From Verrucomicrobiota bacterium (GTDB lineage: Bacteria; Verrucomicrobiota; Verrucomicrobiia; Limisphaerales; J093), in contig JADJWF010000004.1 of assembly GCA_016716505.1 (NCBI GenBank), positions 620,001 to 684,000 of the forward strand: a stretch of DNA of 64,000 nucleotides, written 5' to 3'. Position numbers and translations under genes: made by a program. A model generated the notes under the pieces. The model worked only from the letters and a program-made list of their open reading frames with translations, was not told where the DNA came from and ran no database searches. Below are positions 54,703 to 63,408 of the stretch, in pieces. Numbering within the stretch: position 1 is the first letter of the stretch; the number at the start of each line of letters is the position of its first letter.

Positions 54703-55430
54703 TCGTCGTCCACCAGAAACTCGGTTTCCACCCGCGACATCAACTCCTGCGCGAAGTTGTCCAGTTCCACCGTAAGAATGCGCAGGTTGTGTACCAGCCA
54801 GTTGTACCCAAACATGGAAGGAATTGCCACCAGCAGGCCGGCGACGGTGGTCACCAGGGCGGCCGCCACGCCCGGGGCCATGGAGGCAAGATCCGGCCGA
54901 CCCCCTTCGGCGGCCGCCCGAGCCACGCCGCTGAATGCGCTCATGACGCCCCAAACCGTGCCGAGCAACCCGAGGAAGGGAGCGCCGCTGACGGCGATCG
55001 CCAGCAGGATGAGTCCCGATTCCAGTTTCAACGCCTCTTCCGCGACGGCGCGCTCGAGGGTGCGCTTGATGTGCTCGATGCTCTTGAGCGACAGGCGGGT
55101 GCGACGTTCTTCGCCGCCCGCCAGCTTGAGACGCTGTTCCAATTCGTGTCCGCCGGCGGTATAGACGGCAAACAACGGGCAGCCTTCCACGGCAATGCGG
55201 CGGTCGTGAATGGCCAGGACTTGCTTCTGTCGCCGGAACTCCTGATCGAAGTACCGGTTCAGCCGCCGCGCCTTGCGCATCTCCACCGCCTTGGCGGCCA
55301 TGATGGACCAGGCCACCACCGAGAAGATGATCAACAGCACGATGATGACCTTGCCTTCGAAGGTGGCCTCTCGGATCACGTACTCGAGATCAAGCTCGGA
55401 CTTGGCAAAAAGAATCGGCAAAATGTTCAT
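54699..55430 (-). CDS. tolQ: MotA/TolQ/ExbB proton-channel protein
   Basis: 243 aa from ATG 55430. The first TM is IIVLLIIFSVVAWSIMAAKA. The conserved TolQ core includes LILLAIAVSGAPFLGLLGTV, WGVMSAFSGVARAAAEGG, and MAPGVAAALVTTVAGLLVAI, which line the proton path with TolR. First gene of the Tol-Pal-Tat block, about 130 bp after the tRNA gene on the same strand. An upstream in-frame extension is Arg/Pro-rich and not believed. Confidence 0.94.
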   Translation of the reverse strand: MNILPILFAKSELDLEYVIREATFEGKVIIVLLIIFSVVAWSIMAAKAVEMRKARRLNRYFDQEFRRQKQVLAIHDRRIAVEGCPLFAVYTAGGHELEQRLKLAGGEERRTRLSLKSIEHIKRTLERAVAEEALKLESGLILLAIAVSGAPFLGLLGTVWGVMSAFSGVARAAAEGGRPDLASMAPGVAAALVTTVAGLLVAIPSMFGYNWLVHNLRILTVELDNFAQELMSRVETEFLVDDE

Positions 55431-55562
55431 CCGGCCGCGGCGGCGCGCTTTGTGCGGGCGGATGGTTAAGCATACCGCGCGAGGGGTCAAAAGGTTTCGC
55501 CCCGCATCGCCGGGCAAGTTGTTCACTGGCCGGACCGGGCGGCGGCGGAGGCCGGGGAAAGC

Positions 55563-55639
55563 TGGTACGCGGGGCGGGGGTCGAACCCACAACCTTCGGC
55601 TCCGGAGGCCGACGCTCTATCCAATTGAGCTACCCGCGC
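55563..55639 (-). tRNA. tRNA-Arg (anticodon CCG)
   Basis: The minus strand folds as a cloverleaf. The 7-bp acceptor is GCGCGGG / CCCGCGT (G-U at the end pair). The D arm is TAGCTCAATTGGATAGAGC. The anticodon stem TCGGC/GCCGA has loop CTCCGGA, so the anticodon is CCG (reads CGG, Arg). The T arm is GTGGG-TTCGACC-CCCGC. The discriminator A73 is followed by an encoded CCA (55563-55565 on the plus strand). It lies between tolQ and the divergent pot operon. Confidence 0.95.
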
Positions 55640-55769
55640 AGCAGTGGGGTGAGCCTATGCCCCAGCCAAACCGGGCCGCAAGCAAATCCGGGATCTGCCC
55701 GGGCCCCTCGCGCCCGGCCGCTTTTTCGTGCTGCGGAGCGTCAGGGGAAGCAGCAATCTGCCGGGGTCC

Positions 55770-56678
55770 GTGATCGCACCGTTGGCCTGCCCAACCAACA
55801 CCAGACGTCCGCCGCTCCGGCTTGCCCTGCTGGCGACTGCGCCGGCGTTGCTCTGGCTCGCGCTGTTTTTTGTCGGGCCGATGCTCCTCATCCTGGGCAC
55901 GAGCTTTTTGTCCCGGGGCGATGTGGGCGAGTTGACCCGGCCCCTCACCTTGGAGAATTACCGTCGGCTGGTCGGCTTCGGCGTTTTCGGTTTTGAGTCG
56001 CTGTATCCCCTGATCATTTTGCGCAGCCTCGCTCTGGGTGCATTGACGGCAATCCTCTGCCTGCTGGCCGGGCTGCCGCTGGCCTTCTTCATCGCCGGAT
56101 TGCCTCCGCGCTGGAAAGGAGCGGCTCTCACGCTGGTCGTGATTCCGTTCTGGACGAATCTGCTGATCCGCACCTACGCGTGGCAAATCCTGCTGTCCCC
56201 GGACGGATGGATCACGCGCATCGCTGTGGCCTTGGGCACCGTGGAATCGGGCGCAGCCTTGTACCCCGGCACGGGAGCGGTGCTGGTCGCGATGGTCTGC
56301 GACTACCTGCCGTTCATGGTGCTGCCCCTGTATGCTTCGGTGGAAAAGCTCGACTGGACGCTCGCTGAGGCTGCCGCGGACTTGGGGGCACGAGCCGGCC
56401 AGGTCTTCCGGCACGCCCTGCTGCCGCAGATTCGGCCGGGGATCGCAGCGGGCGTCATTCTGGTGTTTCTGCCCGCGACGGGTCAGTTCGTGATCCCGGA
56501 CCTGCTGGGCGGGGCGCGGACGGTGCTGCTGGGCAACGCGGTGCAACAGCAGTTCGGTCCGGGGCTGGACTGGCCGTTTGGGGCGGCCATTGCGGCGCTG
56601 GGACTGGCCACGGTACTGGCCGGCGTCTGGCTTTATGGTCGCGTCACCGGCGGGCGGGAGGAGGTCGGCGTGGTATGA
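55770..56678 (+). CDS. potB: Spermidine/putrescine ABC transporter permease PotB
   Basis: About 302 aa from GTG 55770 (GTG 55728 is also possible). A polytopic permease with about six TMs (LALLATAPALLWLALFFVGP; LGALTAILCLLAGLPLAFFI; VLVAMVCDYLPFMVLPLYAS). The EAA loop, EKLDWTLAEAAADLGARAGQ, docks the ATPase. Imports polyamines with PotC and PotD. Overlaps potC by 4 bases. Confidence 0.92.
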   Translation: MIAPLACPTNTRRPPLRLALLATAPALLWLALFFVGPMLLILGTSFLSRGDVGELTRPLTLENYRRLVGFGVFGFESLYPLIILRSLALGALTAILCLLAGLPLAFFIAGLPPRWKGAALTLVVIPFWTNLLIRTYAWQILLSPDGWITRIAVALGTVESGAALYPGTGAVLVAMVCDYLPFMVLPLYASVEKLDWTLAEAAADLGARAGQVFRHALLPQIRPGIAAGVILVFLPATGQFVIPDLLGGARTVLLGNAVQQQFGPGLDWPFGAAIAALGLATVLAGVWLYGRVTGGREEVGVV

Positions 56679-57466
56679 AGCGGGCCCGCCTTCCGCTGGG
56701 GCTGAGCGCCGTCGGGTTGTACCTCTTTTTGTATGCGCCCCTGGCGATGGTCATCGTGTTTTCTTTCAACGCGGCCCGTCACGGTGTGGCTTGGCAGGGC
56801 TTCACCACGGACTGGTATCGCCGGTTGCTCAGTGACGAACTCGCGTTGTCCGCCGCGAAGAACACCTTGTTGCTCGGCGGCTTCAGCACCGCCATTGCCA
56901 CCGTGCTCGGTACCCTGCTGGCGTTTGGCCTGAGTCGTTCAGGGCTTCCAGGTCAGCGATGGGCGCTTCGGCTCCTGCAACTGCCGGTGTTCATTCCCGA
57001 CATCGTTTTCGCGGCGGCCATGCTGCTGTTTTACTCGCTGGCCCGGCAGTGGTTGGGGCTTTTCGAACTGGGCATGAGCACCATGGTGATGGCGCACGTG
57101 ACGTTCCAAATCCCGTTCGTCACGATCGTGGTCCGCGCGCGCTTGGCCGGACTGGATCCGTCCCTGGAGGAAGCCGCGCGCGATCTTGGCGCGAACCCTT
57201 GGCAGGCATTCCGTTGCGTGACACTGCCACTAATCCTTCCCGGGGTGTTGGCGGCGGCCATGCTGGCTTTCACGCTCAGCCTCGACGACTTTGTGGTCAG
57301 CTTCTTCACCAGCGGTCCCGGCAGCACGACACTGCCGATCCTTATTTACTCGTCGGTCAAACGCGGCGTGACGCCGGAGATCAACGCGCTGGCGACCCTG
57401 ATCGTTCTGGCGTCGCTGGCCGCCACGCTCAGCGTGGTCTTGCTTCAGCGGCGGCGGCGTGCTTAA
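56675..57466 (+). CDS. potC: Spermidine/putrescine ABC transporter permease PotC
   Basis: 263 aa. TMs include LGLSAVGLYLFLYAPLAMVI, FSTAIATVLGTLLAFGL and LPVFIPDIVFAAAMLLFYSL. The EAA loop is LDPSLEEAARDLGANPWQAF, and LSLDDFVVSFFTSGPGSTTL is characteristic of PotC. Second permease of the polyamine importer. Starts at ATG 56675 overlapping potB; potD follows 8 bp after its stop. Confidence 0.94.
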   Translation: MKRARLPLGLSAVGLYLFLYAPLAMVIVFSFNAARHGVAWQGFTTDWYRRLLSDELALSAAKNTLLLGGFSTAIATVLGTLLAFGLSRSGLPGQRWALRLLQLPVFIPDIVFAAAMLLFYSLARQWLGLFELGMSTMVMAHVTFQIPFVTIVVRARLAGLDPSLEEAARDLGANPWQAFRCVTLPLILPGVLAAAMLAFTLSLDDFVVSFFTSGPGSTTLPILIYSSVKRGVTPEINALATLIVLASLAATLSVVLLQRRRRA

Positions 57467-57474
57467 CAGGCGCC

Positions 57475-58524
57475 ATGCGCTTCCTGACGGTCCGACTCCT
57501 TCCGCTGGTATTGTGTCTCGGTGTCCTGGCGACCCGCGAGGTGTGCGCGGCCGAGCCACGGCTGAACCTGTTCATCTGGAGCGAATACATTGACCCGGCG
57601 GTGGTGGCCGAGTTTGAGCGCCGTTTCACCTGCAAGGTGGTGATTGACCTTTACGAGGACGACGGCGCGATGATGGCCAAGCTCCAGGCCGGCGGGGCGG
57701 CGCTTTACGACGTGGTCGTGCCGCCCGATTTCCGCGTTCCCGCGCTCATCAAACTCAACCTGCTGGCGCCGCTGCGCAGGGAGAATCTGCCCAATCTCAA
57801 GCACCTCGATCCCAAATTCCTCCGCCCCGCCTATGATCCGGAGGACCGGTACACGGTGCCGTACCAGTGGGGCACGGTCGGGTTGTTCGTGCGACGCCGG
57901 GCGGACCGGCCGCTGCCGGATTCCTGGGCGGCGGTTTTCGATCCCGCACAATCGTGGGGGCCGTTCGTCTTGCTGGACGCGCAACGCGACTTGATCGGTG
58001 TGGCGTTAAAGTACCGCCAGCGCAGCGTCAACTCCGCCGACCCCGCCCAGTTGCGCGACGCGCGCGACCTGCTCGTCGCCGCCAAGCGCCGGTCGGTCGG
58101 TTTCGATGGGACGGTGGGTGGCAAGAACAAGGTGCTCGCGAAGCTCGCCGCCGCCGCCATCGTGTACAGCGGCGAAGGCGTGCGCGGCGTGGCCGAGGAT
58201 GCCGAGACGGCTTACGTCATTCCGCGGGAAGGCTCCGTGATCTGGGTGGACCGGCTGGCAGTCCTCGCGGAGGCACCCCATCGCGATCTGGCCGAGAAGT
58301 TCGTCAACTTCTGCCTCGAACCCGAGATCGGCGCCCGCATCTCGAATTTCACGCAGTTCGCGTCGCCGAATCTGGCTGCACGCCCGTTTCTCAAGCCGGA
58401 CGATCTCAAGAATCCTGCCATCTACCCACCGCCCGAGGTGCTGGAGCGGCTCGAAATGCTGGAGCACCTCGGTTCCACGGCCCGGCTTTACGACGAAGTC
58501 TGGACGCAGGTGAAAGCGCGTTGA
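57475..58524 (+). CDS. potD: Polyamine ABC transporter substrate-binding protein PotD
   Basis: 349 aa from ATG 57475. Signal peptide (LLPLVLCLGVLATREVCA), then the family start PRLNLFIWSEYIDPAVVAEF, VIDLYEDDGAMMAKLQAGG, YTVPYQWGTVGLFVRRRADR, and DAETAYVIPREGSVIWVDRL. It captures spermidine or putrescine in the periplasm for PotBC. No PotA ATPase gene follows; the next genes are on the opposite strand. Confidence 0.94.
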   Translation: MRFLTVRLLPLVLCLGVLATREVCAAEPRLNLFIWSEYIDPAVVAEFERRFTCKVVIDLYEDDGAMMAKLQAGGAALYDVVVPPDFRVPALIKLNLLAPLRRENLPNLKHLDPKFLRPAYDPEDRYTVPYQWGTVGLFVRRRADRPLPDSWAAVFDPAQSWGPFVLLDAQRDLIGVALKYRQRSVNSADPAQLRDARDLLVAAKRRSVGFDGTVGGKNKVLAKLAAAAIVYSGEGVRGVAEDAETAYVIPREGSVIWVDRLAVLAEAPHRDLAEKFVNFCLEPEIGARISNFTQFASPNLAARPFLKPDDLKNPAIYPPPEVLERLEMLEHLGSTARLYDEVWTQVKAR

Positions 58525-58619
58525 ACGGGCAAGCCGCGGGCAGATGGACCTCCTTGTCCGCTGGGCTGTGCGGGTCGTACGGGCGGACTACAGGTCGGCC
58601 GCCCATCCCCCTCGGCGGG

Positions 58620-60194
58620 TCAGATCAATGACACCCCGCGCGGCACCCGCACGATGACCGTGCCGGCGATCAGGTCGTGCCACGCCTGGCGTTCGCGGGT
58701 CCAGCCCACCCAGAAGAAGCCGATGCACAGCGCGATGAACGAAAACACCGCCGCCAGTCCGCGCACCAGCGCCACGGTGAAGTCGAGTGGACGTCCGTCC
58801 AACCGGACCACTTTGAGACCGCACACGATCCCGCCGATGGTCGTACCTTTCCAGGTCCACATGCCGATGTGGTAAGCCAGCCAGACAAGCGGGAAATACC
58901 CGTTCAAGAAGGCGAACACCCAGCCCAGAAGGACCAGATCGAGCAGACTCGCCGCGAAGCGAATCCAGAAGCCGGCGCGCGGGAGCGCCGCCAGTTCGGC
59001 CGCCGACGCTGAAGGCGCGTCAGGGGTGCCCGGTGGAGCAGAACCGATCAAAGCCGGCGGCAGGGTGGCCGCCTCGTTCGTCACTGCCGACGGGCCGCCG
59101 ACCGTCGCCCCTGCTCCCGGGACGGCGAGGGCGGCTGCGGCTGTCGGCGCGATGGCGGGGGCGCGTCCGGTCCGGCGCATCGCTTGGATCGCGGCGAGAA
59201 CGGCCGCGCCGAGGCCCAAAATGGGCAGCGTGCCCCAGACCAACAGACCCAGCACCGGCACCAAGTACAGCGCCGTGACCAGGAGGAACCCCACGACAAA
59301 CGCGAGCAACGAATGCGGCGCGGCGCCCGGGTCCACGCGCCGGTTCAACTGCCCGCCCAAGAACTGCAGCACGGCCGCCTTGCCCAACAAGACCGCGCCG
59401 ATGAACGCCAGGATCAGGAATGGAATCAGCAGCAGGCCGATGCCCGTCGCCGCGACGATGGTCAGGAGAGGGGCAAGCAAAATGAAGCCGACCAATCCCG
59501 CTCCGAACGCAGCGAGGAACTGCGTGTCCAACGCCTTCCAGCACGCTTCGACCGGGCGCGGCGCGATCAGGAGGATCAGCAGGTACAGCAGGAAATGAAT
59601 CACCACCGCCACCCAGCACCACCACAGCCCCGGCGCGATGGGCCGCCCCAGGAACAGCCCGTTTTTCAGCCAGTGCATAAGCCCGCCCAGATTCACCTCG
59701 ACCGGCTGGCTTGCGAGCACGGCCGCGGCGTCGCGGATCATTTCCGCACCGACGACGACGCACTCACCCTCGATTCGGGCCTTGGGCCCCAGAGTGGTCT
59801 TCCCGAAAACACTCACGAGATCCCCGCCCACCCGGCCGTTCACGACCGCGTCCCCCCACACCACGACCATGTCGCCCCGGACTTCGCCCTCCACCGTCGC
59901 GTTGCCGAACACCACGACCAGTTGGCTCACCGAGTCTTCCGGGCCCACCTGAGCGGAGGCGCCGACGCGGACGATTTCTCCCCCGGCACCGGACACGCGA
60001 ACAAAACCGCTCTCCCCGTCGGTCGGGGCTGCCGGCGGCAAATCCGTTGGCCCGCGGGGCGGCAGGCCCGCGGGGTCCGGTGCGGCGGGCGGCGTGGGAA
60101 TCTCCTGGGCGCCGAGTGGGCTTCTTCCGAGGGTTGACAGCAACAGCGCCCAAGCGAGCGCGCATCGGAAACACCGGGTCATTCGCGGACTCAT
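58620..60194 (-). CDS. Exported bactofilin-like / RDD multi-domain membrane protein
   Basis: 524 aa from ATG 60194, behind a strong ribosome-binding site (GGAGGA). A signal peptide (CALAWALLLSTLGRSPLGA) and Pro-rich linker lead to a short repetitive beta-helix resembling polymer-forming/bactofilin proteins: LVVVFGNATVEGEVRGDMVV, VWGDAVVNGRVGGDLVSVFG. About six TMs follow (WVAVVIHFLLYLLILLIA, AFGAGLVGFILLAPLLTIVA). The C-terminus is an RDD domain (AGFWIRFAASLLDLVLLGWV, GGIVCGLKVVRLDGRPLDFT, AWHDLIAGTVIVRVPRG). Function unknown. The ATGA overlap with the small membrane protein puts it under the ECF sigma operon. Confidence 0.82.
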   Translation of the reverse strand: MSPRMTRCFRCALAWALLLSTLGRSPLGAQEIPTPPAAPDPAGLPPRGPTDLPPAAPTDGESGFVRVSGAGGEIVRVGASAQVGPEDSVSQLVVVFGNATVEGEVRGDMVVVWGDAVVNGRVGGDLVSVFGKTTLGPKARIEGECVVVGAEMIRDAAAVLASQPVEVNLGGLMHWLKNGLFLGRPIAPGLWWCWVAVVIHFLLYLLILLIAPRPVEACWKALDTQFLAAFGAGLVGFILLAPLLTIVAATGIGLLLIPFLILAFIGAVLLGKAAVLQFLGGQLNRRVDPGAAPHSLLAFVVGFLLVTALYLVPVLGLLVWGTLPILGLGAAVLAAIQAMRRTGRAPAIAPTAAAALAVPGAGATVGGPSAVTNEAATLPPALIGSAPPGTPDAPSASAAELAALPRAGFWIRFAASLLDLVLLGWVFAFLNGYFPLVWLAYHIGMWTWKGTTIGGIVCGLKVVRLDGRPLDFTVALVRGLAAVFSFIALCIGFFWVGWTRERQAWHDLIAGTVIVRVPRGVSLI

Positions 60195-60670
60195 GAGTTC
60201 CTCCGGGGTAAAGCGATTTGGTAAAGGGCCGTTCCCAGCCCGATGCAGGACAAATACATGGCGGCGAAAAAGGCGAGAATGCCGCCCCAGACCAACCAAG
60301 ATACCTGTCGGAGCACCAAAGCCATCGCTTCGATCAGCGTTGCCACAATGCCCCACAACGGCGCCAGAAGGGCGAGCGGTTCGGTCATGCCGGTTCCCAG
60401 CGTTGCCGCCAGATCGCCGCGCCCGACGTGGAGACACGCCCACGTGAGGCCGCCGAGCAGCCCGGAAAAGACCAGCAGCGAAAGCACTTGGGCCGCGGCC
60501 GGCCACTGCCACCAAGTGCGTCGGTACCACGGCCGGGCAGCCCGCGCCCGGAGGGCCGCCATGACTCGCGGCGCCAGGGAATCCGGCGCCCGGCGATCCG
60601 GCAGTTCCTGGAGACGCCGGTCCAGTTCAGCGACCCAGCGCGGCTCGGGCGGTGTGGAGGGGGAGTTCAT
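60191..60670 (-). CDS. Small membrane protein, possible anti-sigma factor
   Basis: 159 aa. A hydrophilic N-terminus (WVAELDRRLQELPDRRAPDS, LAPRVMAALRARAARP) resembles the cytoplasmic part of anti-sigma factors. Two TM helices follow (AAAQVLSLLVFSGLLGGLTW; WLVWGGILAFFAAMYLSCIG). It lies 10 bp after the ECF sigma gene, the usual place for its antagonist. No zinc-binding HxxxCxxC motif is visible, so the assignment is contextual. Confidence 0.65.
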   Translation of the reverse strand: MNSPSTPPEPRWVAELDRRLQELPDRRAPDSLAPRVMAALRARAARPWYRRTWWQWPAAAQVLSLLVFSGLLGGLTWACLHVGRGDLAATLGTGMTEPLALLAPLWGIVATLIEAMALVLRQVSWLVWGGILAFFAAMYLSCIGLGTALYQIALPRRNS

Positions 60671-60680
60671 CGGTGGGGTT

Positions 60681-61229
60681 TCAGGCCGGCGCGGCCTCCG
60701 GGTTCAGCCGCAACCGGCGTCGCAGCGCCTCGCGGCCGCGATGGATGTCGGTTTTCACCTTGCCCAGTGACACCCGCAGGCGGGCGGCGATGTCCTCATA
60801 GCTGAGGTTTTCGAAATGGTAGAGCACCAGCGGCACCCGCTGCGCGGGGGGCAGCTTCTCCAGAGCGGCCTCGAGGATTTCCCGCTGGTCGGCTTGGTCG
60901 AGCGTGGCGTCGTGCGAGTCCGGAGCCGAAAGGGTCTCCACGAAGCCCCCCTCGCCGGATTCGTCGTGTTTGTCGTACTCGGAAAAGAACTTCCAGCGAT
61001 TGCGGTAGCGGGTCAGGTGGTTGAGCGAGAGGTTGCGCGCGACGGTTTTCAGCCAGCCACCGGCGGTCGGGCTGGTCTGCAGTTCGTCAAAATGTTCGTA
61101 CGCCTTCAAAAAAACCTCCTGCGCGATGTCTTCGGCTTCGGTCTCGCTGCCCAGCAAGCGCCAGGCGGTCGAGAATACCATGTCCTGGTAACTCCGCATG
61201 AACGCCTCGAACTGGAGCGGGTCCGTCAT
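60681..61229 (-). CDS. ECF RNA polymerase sigma factor (sigma-70 family)
   Basis: 182 aa. Region 2 is FEAFMRSYQDMVFSTAWRLL, then GSETEAEDIAQEVFLKAYEH. Region 4 is LEKLPPAQRVPLVLYHFENL, then SYEDIAARLRVSLGKVKTDI and HRGREALRRRL. It would direct polymerase to envelope- or stress-type promoters under control of a membrane antagonist, likely the next gene. Start ATG 61229. Confidence 0.93.
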   Translation of the reverse strand: MTDPLQFEAFMRSYQDMVFSTAWRLLGSETEAEDIAQEVFLKAYEHFDELQTSPTAGGWLKTVARNLSLNHLTRYRNRWKFFSEYDKHDESGEGGFVETLSAPDSHDATLDQADQREILEAALEKLPPAQRVPLVLYHFENLSYEDIAARLRVSLGKVKTDIHRGREALRRRLRLNPEAAPA

Positions 61230-61284
61230 CCACTGGGTGGTTCACCGACTTCACTGCCCGGCCTGATTCGAGTTCATTGTCGTC

Positions 61285-61315
61285 TCCAGTACACCTCCCG
61301 AAAGACCAAAGTTTC
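61285..61315 (-). promoter_or_regulatory. Candidate ECF-type promoter upstream of the sigma gene
   Basis: The minus strand carries GAAACTTTGGTC (61304-61315), like the AACTT core of ECF -35 boxes, about 16 bp before GTAC (61289-61292). Autoregulation of the sigma gene would fit. The match is short and could be chance. Confidence 0.3.
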
Positions 61316-61384
61316 AGGAAAATCGGAAGCTCCGGCAATGCGCGCGGGTTTGTGGTGGAGGGCGATTGATGTTATGGCAGGGCC

Positions 61385-62086
61385 ATGAAGTTCATCTTCC
61401 GCTGGGCGTTTCGCCTGACGGTGCTGGCCATCGTGCTGGTGGTTGGGCTGCTGCTCCTCAAGGATCTGATCCTGCGGGAGTGGGTCCAGTACCGGGCACG
61501 GACCGCGACCGGCCTGGACATCCGGATCGGCGGCTTCTCGGTGGGGTTGCTGGAGCCGATCGTCTCGATCAAAGACCTGACCATCTTCAATCCTCCCGAG
61601 TTTGGCGGCGGGCCGCTGGTTTCCCTACCCGAAGTGCATGTCGAGTACGACCGCGAGAAACTGTCCGCGCGGCGCCTGCGCCTGCGCCTCTTGCGCGTGA
61701 ACCTCGCGGAGATGACGGTTGTGCAGGACGCCGCCGGCAGAAGCAATCTCGACGTCATCGGGGCGTCGTTGCGGCAGCCAACCAACCGGACGGACCGCGG
61801 TACCATGACCTTTGATGGGGTTGACACCTTGAACCTGACCGTGGGCTCCGTGAACTACGTCAACCTCGGCGCGCCGGAGCGAAACCGCACCTACAACCTT
61901 CGCCTCCGCAACGAGGTGGTCACCAACCTCCGCACCCAGTTCGACGTGTACCTCGCGTTCGCACGGCTGGCCTTCAAGGCCACGATGGGGGCGTTTGCGC
62001 CACCGGGCATTCCGCCGGCCTGGCTGCCGGGGCTGCCGGGTTTGACCAACGAGCCGGCGCCAGCCCGCACGCCGCGACCGCGCTGA
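61385..62086 (+). CDS. AsmA-like membrane-anchored protein (short)
   Basis: 233 aa. An N-terminal TM (LTVLAIVLVVGLLLLKDLIL) is followed by a periplasmic part starting like AsmA/DUF748 proteins: ARTATGLDIRIGGFSVGLLE, PIVSIKDLTIFNPPEFGGGP, PLVSLPEVHVEYDREKLSAR. Much shorter than full AsmA proteins (~600 aa or more); the C-terminus is Pro/Ala-rich. It may affect outer-membrane lipid transport, as proposed for AsmA-like proteins. Divergent from the sigma operon. Confidence 0.65.
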   Translation: MKFIFRWAFRLTVLAIVLVVGLLLLKDLILREWVQYRARTATGLDIRIGGFSVGLLEPIVSIKDLTIFNPPEFGGGPLVSLPEVHVEYDREKLSARRLRLRLLRVNLAEMTVVQDAAGRSNLDVIGASLRQPTNRTDRGTMTFDGVDTLNLTVGSVNYVNLGAPERNRTYNLRLRNEVVTNLRTQFDVYLAFARLAFKATMGAFAPPGIPPAWLPGLPGLTNEPAPARTPRPR

Positions 62087-62256
62087 GGGGCTCACAAAAC
62101 GCGATTTAACCGGCCGCAAGGCTCTCAAGCCCGCTACCCGCAGCGGGCGTCCTGTTTGAGGTTGAATCTGTGTTGACTCGTTGAACCGGCACCGAGCCGG
62201 GCTTCGGTTTGGGCGGGTTGCTTTACACCCCTGTACCGGAAACCTACTTTCGCGGC

Positions 62257-63408
62257 GTGTCAGGAAATTCGAAGACGCGCGTGGTGGTGGGGATGAGTGG
62301 CGGAGTGGATTCGTCCACCGCCGCCGCGCTGCTGGTGGAACAGGGTTACGAGGTGGTGGGGATCACCCTCAAACTCTGGCCTCAAGACTGTCTGTCCCGC
62401 GCGGAAGACAAATGCTGCGGGCCGCAGGCGGTGGCGGACGCGCGCGGCGTCTGCCATCGGCTGGGCATCCCGTTCTACCTCGTGGACGAGGCGGAGGACT
62501 TCCAGCAGCAGGTCATCCAGTACTTCGCCGACGAGTACAAGGCCGGCCGCACGCCCAACCCGTGCGTCATGTGCAACGAGAAGCTCAAGTTCGGCACGCT
62601 GCTCACCCGGGCGCGAAAACTCGGGGCCGAGTTCATCGCCACTGGACACTACGCCCGCGTCGAGCATGACCCCCAGAGCGGCCGCCGCCTGCTCAAGCGT
62701 GGCCGCGATCCCCGGCGTGACCAGAGCTATTTCCTGTTTTCCCTGCGACAGGACCAACTGGCGCGGGCCTTGTTTCCGCTCGGCGGACTGCGCAAGGCCG
62801 AAACGCGCGAAGTCGCGCGCGAGCGGGCGCTCAAGACCGCCAACAAGGAGGAGAGCATGGAGATCTGCTTTGTCCCGGACAACGACTACGGCCGGTTCCT
62901 TCGGCAGGCGAAGCTGGTCGAGCCGCGCCGGGGCGAGATCGTGGATCTGCAGGGGCGGGTGCTGGGACACCACGACGGCGTCGAGTTTTACACCATCGGC
63001 CAACGGCGCGGTCTCGGCGTGTCGGCCGCCAAACCGCTTTACGTGGTGGACCTCGATCCGGGGCGGAATCGGGTGATTGTCGGGGACGATTCCGACCTCA
63101 GCCGCGAGGAATTCCGTGTTGAGCGGTGCAACTGGATTCCGTTCGCCGAGCCGCCGGCGAAACTCGAAGTGACCGCCAAGATTCGCTACAACCATCCGGG
63201 CACCCCGGCAACCGTGACGCCGCACGCCGATGGGAGCGCTTCAGTGCGATTGCACGTCCCGCAACGGGCCGTTACCCCGGGCCAGGCGTGTGTCTTTTAC
63301 CAGGATGACCTGGTGGTGGGGGGCGGTTGGATCGAACGGGCGCAACCTTCGGCTGCTCACGTCATTTCGGCGTCGTTCATGGCGGCTGCCCAGCCACCTG
63401 CGCAATGA
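62257..63408 (+). CDS. mnmA: tRNA-specific 2-thiouridylase MnmA
   Basis: 383 aa from GTG 62257. The PP-loop motif VGMSGGVDSSTAAALLVEQG, catalytic cysteines in GRTPNPCVMCNEKLKFG and MEICFVPDNDYG, the family segment GHYARVEHD, RDQSYFLFSLRQDQLARALF, and the late domain EFYTIGQRRGLGVSAAKPLY are all present. It thiolates U34 of Lys/Glu/Gln tRNAs. A TTG at 62209 would add 16 residues unlike the family. Its TGA overlaps cutA. Confidence 0.94.
   Translation: MSGNSKTRVVVGMSGGVDSSTAAALLVEQGYEVVGITLKLWPQDCLSRAEDKCCGPQAVADARGVCHRLGIPFYLVDEAEDFQQQVIQYFADEYKAGRTPNPCVMCNEKLKFGTLLTRARKLGAEFIATGHYARVEHDPQSGRRLLKRGRDPRRDQSYFLFSLRQDQLARALFPLGGLRKAETREVARERALKTANKEESMEICFVPDNDYGRFLRQAKLVEPRRGEIVDLQGRVLGHHDGVEFYTIGQRRGLGVSAAKPLYVVDLDPGRNRVIVGDDSDLSREEFRVERCNWIPFAEPPAKLEVTAKIRYNHPGTPATVTPHADGSASVRLHVPQRAVTPGQACVFYQDDLVVGGGWIERAQPSAAHVISASFMAAAQPPAQ

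Noticed and set aside
62129..62155. Terminator after the AsmA-like gene (GCCCGCT/AGCGGGC hairpin)
   Set aside because: A 7-bp stem is present, but the following sequence (GTCCTGTTT) is not a convincing T-tract.
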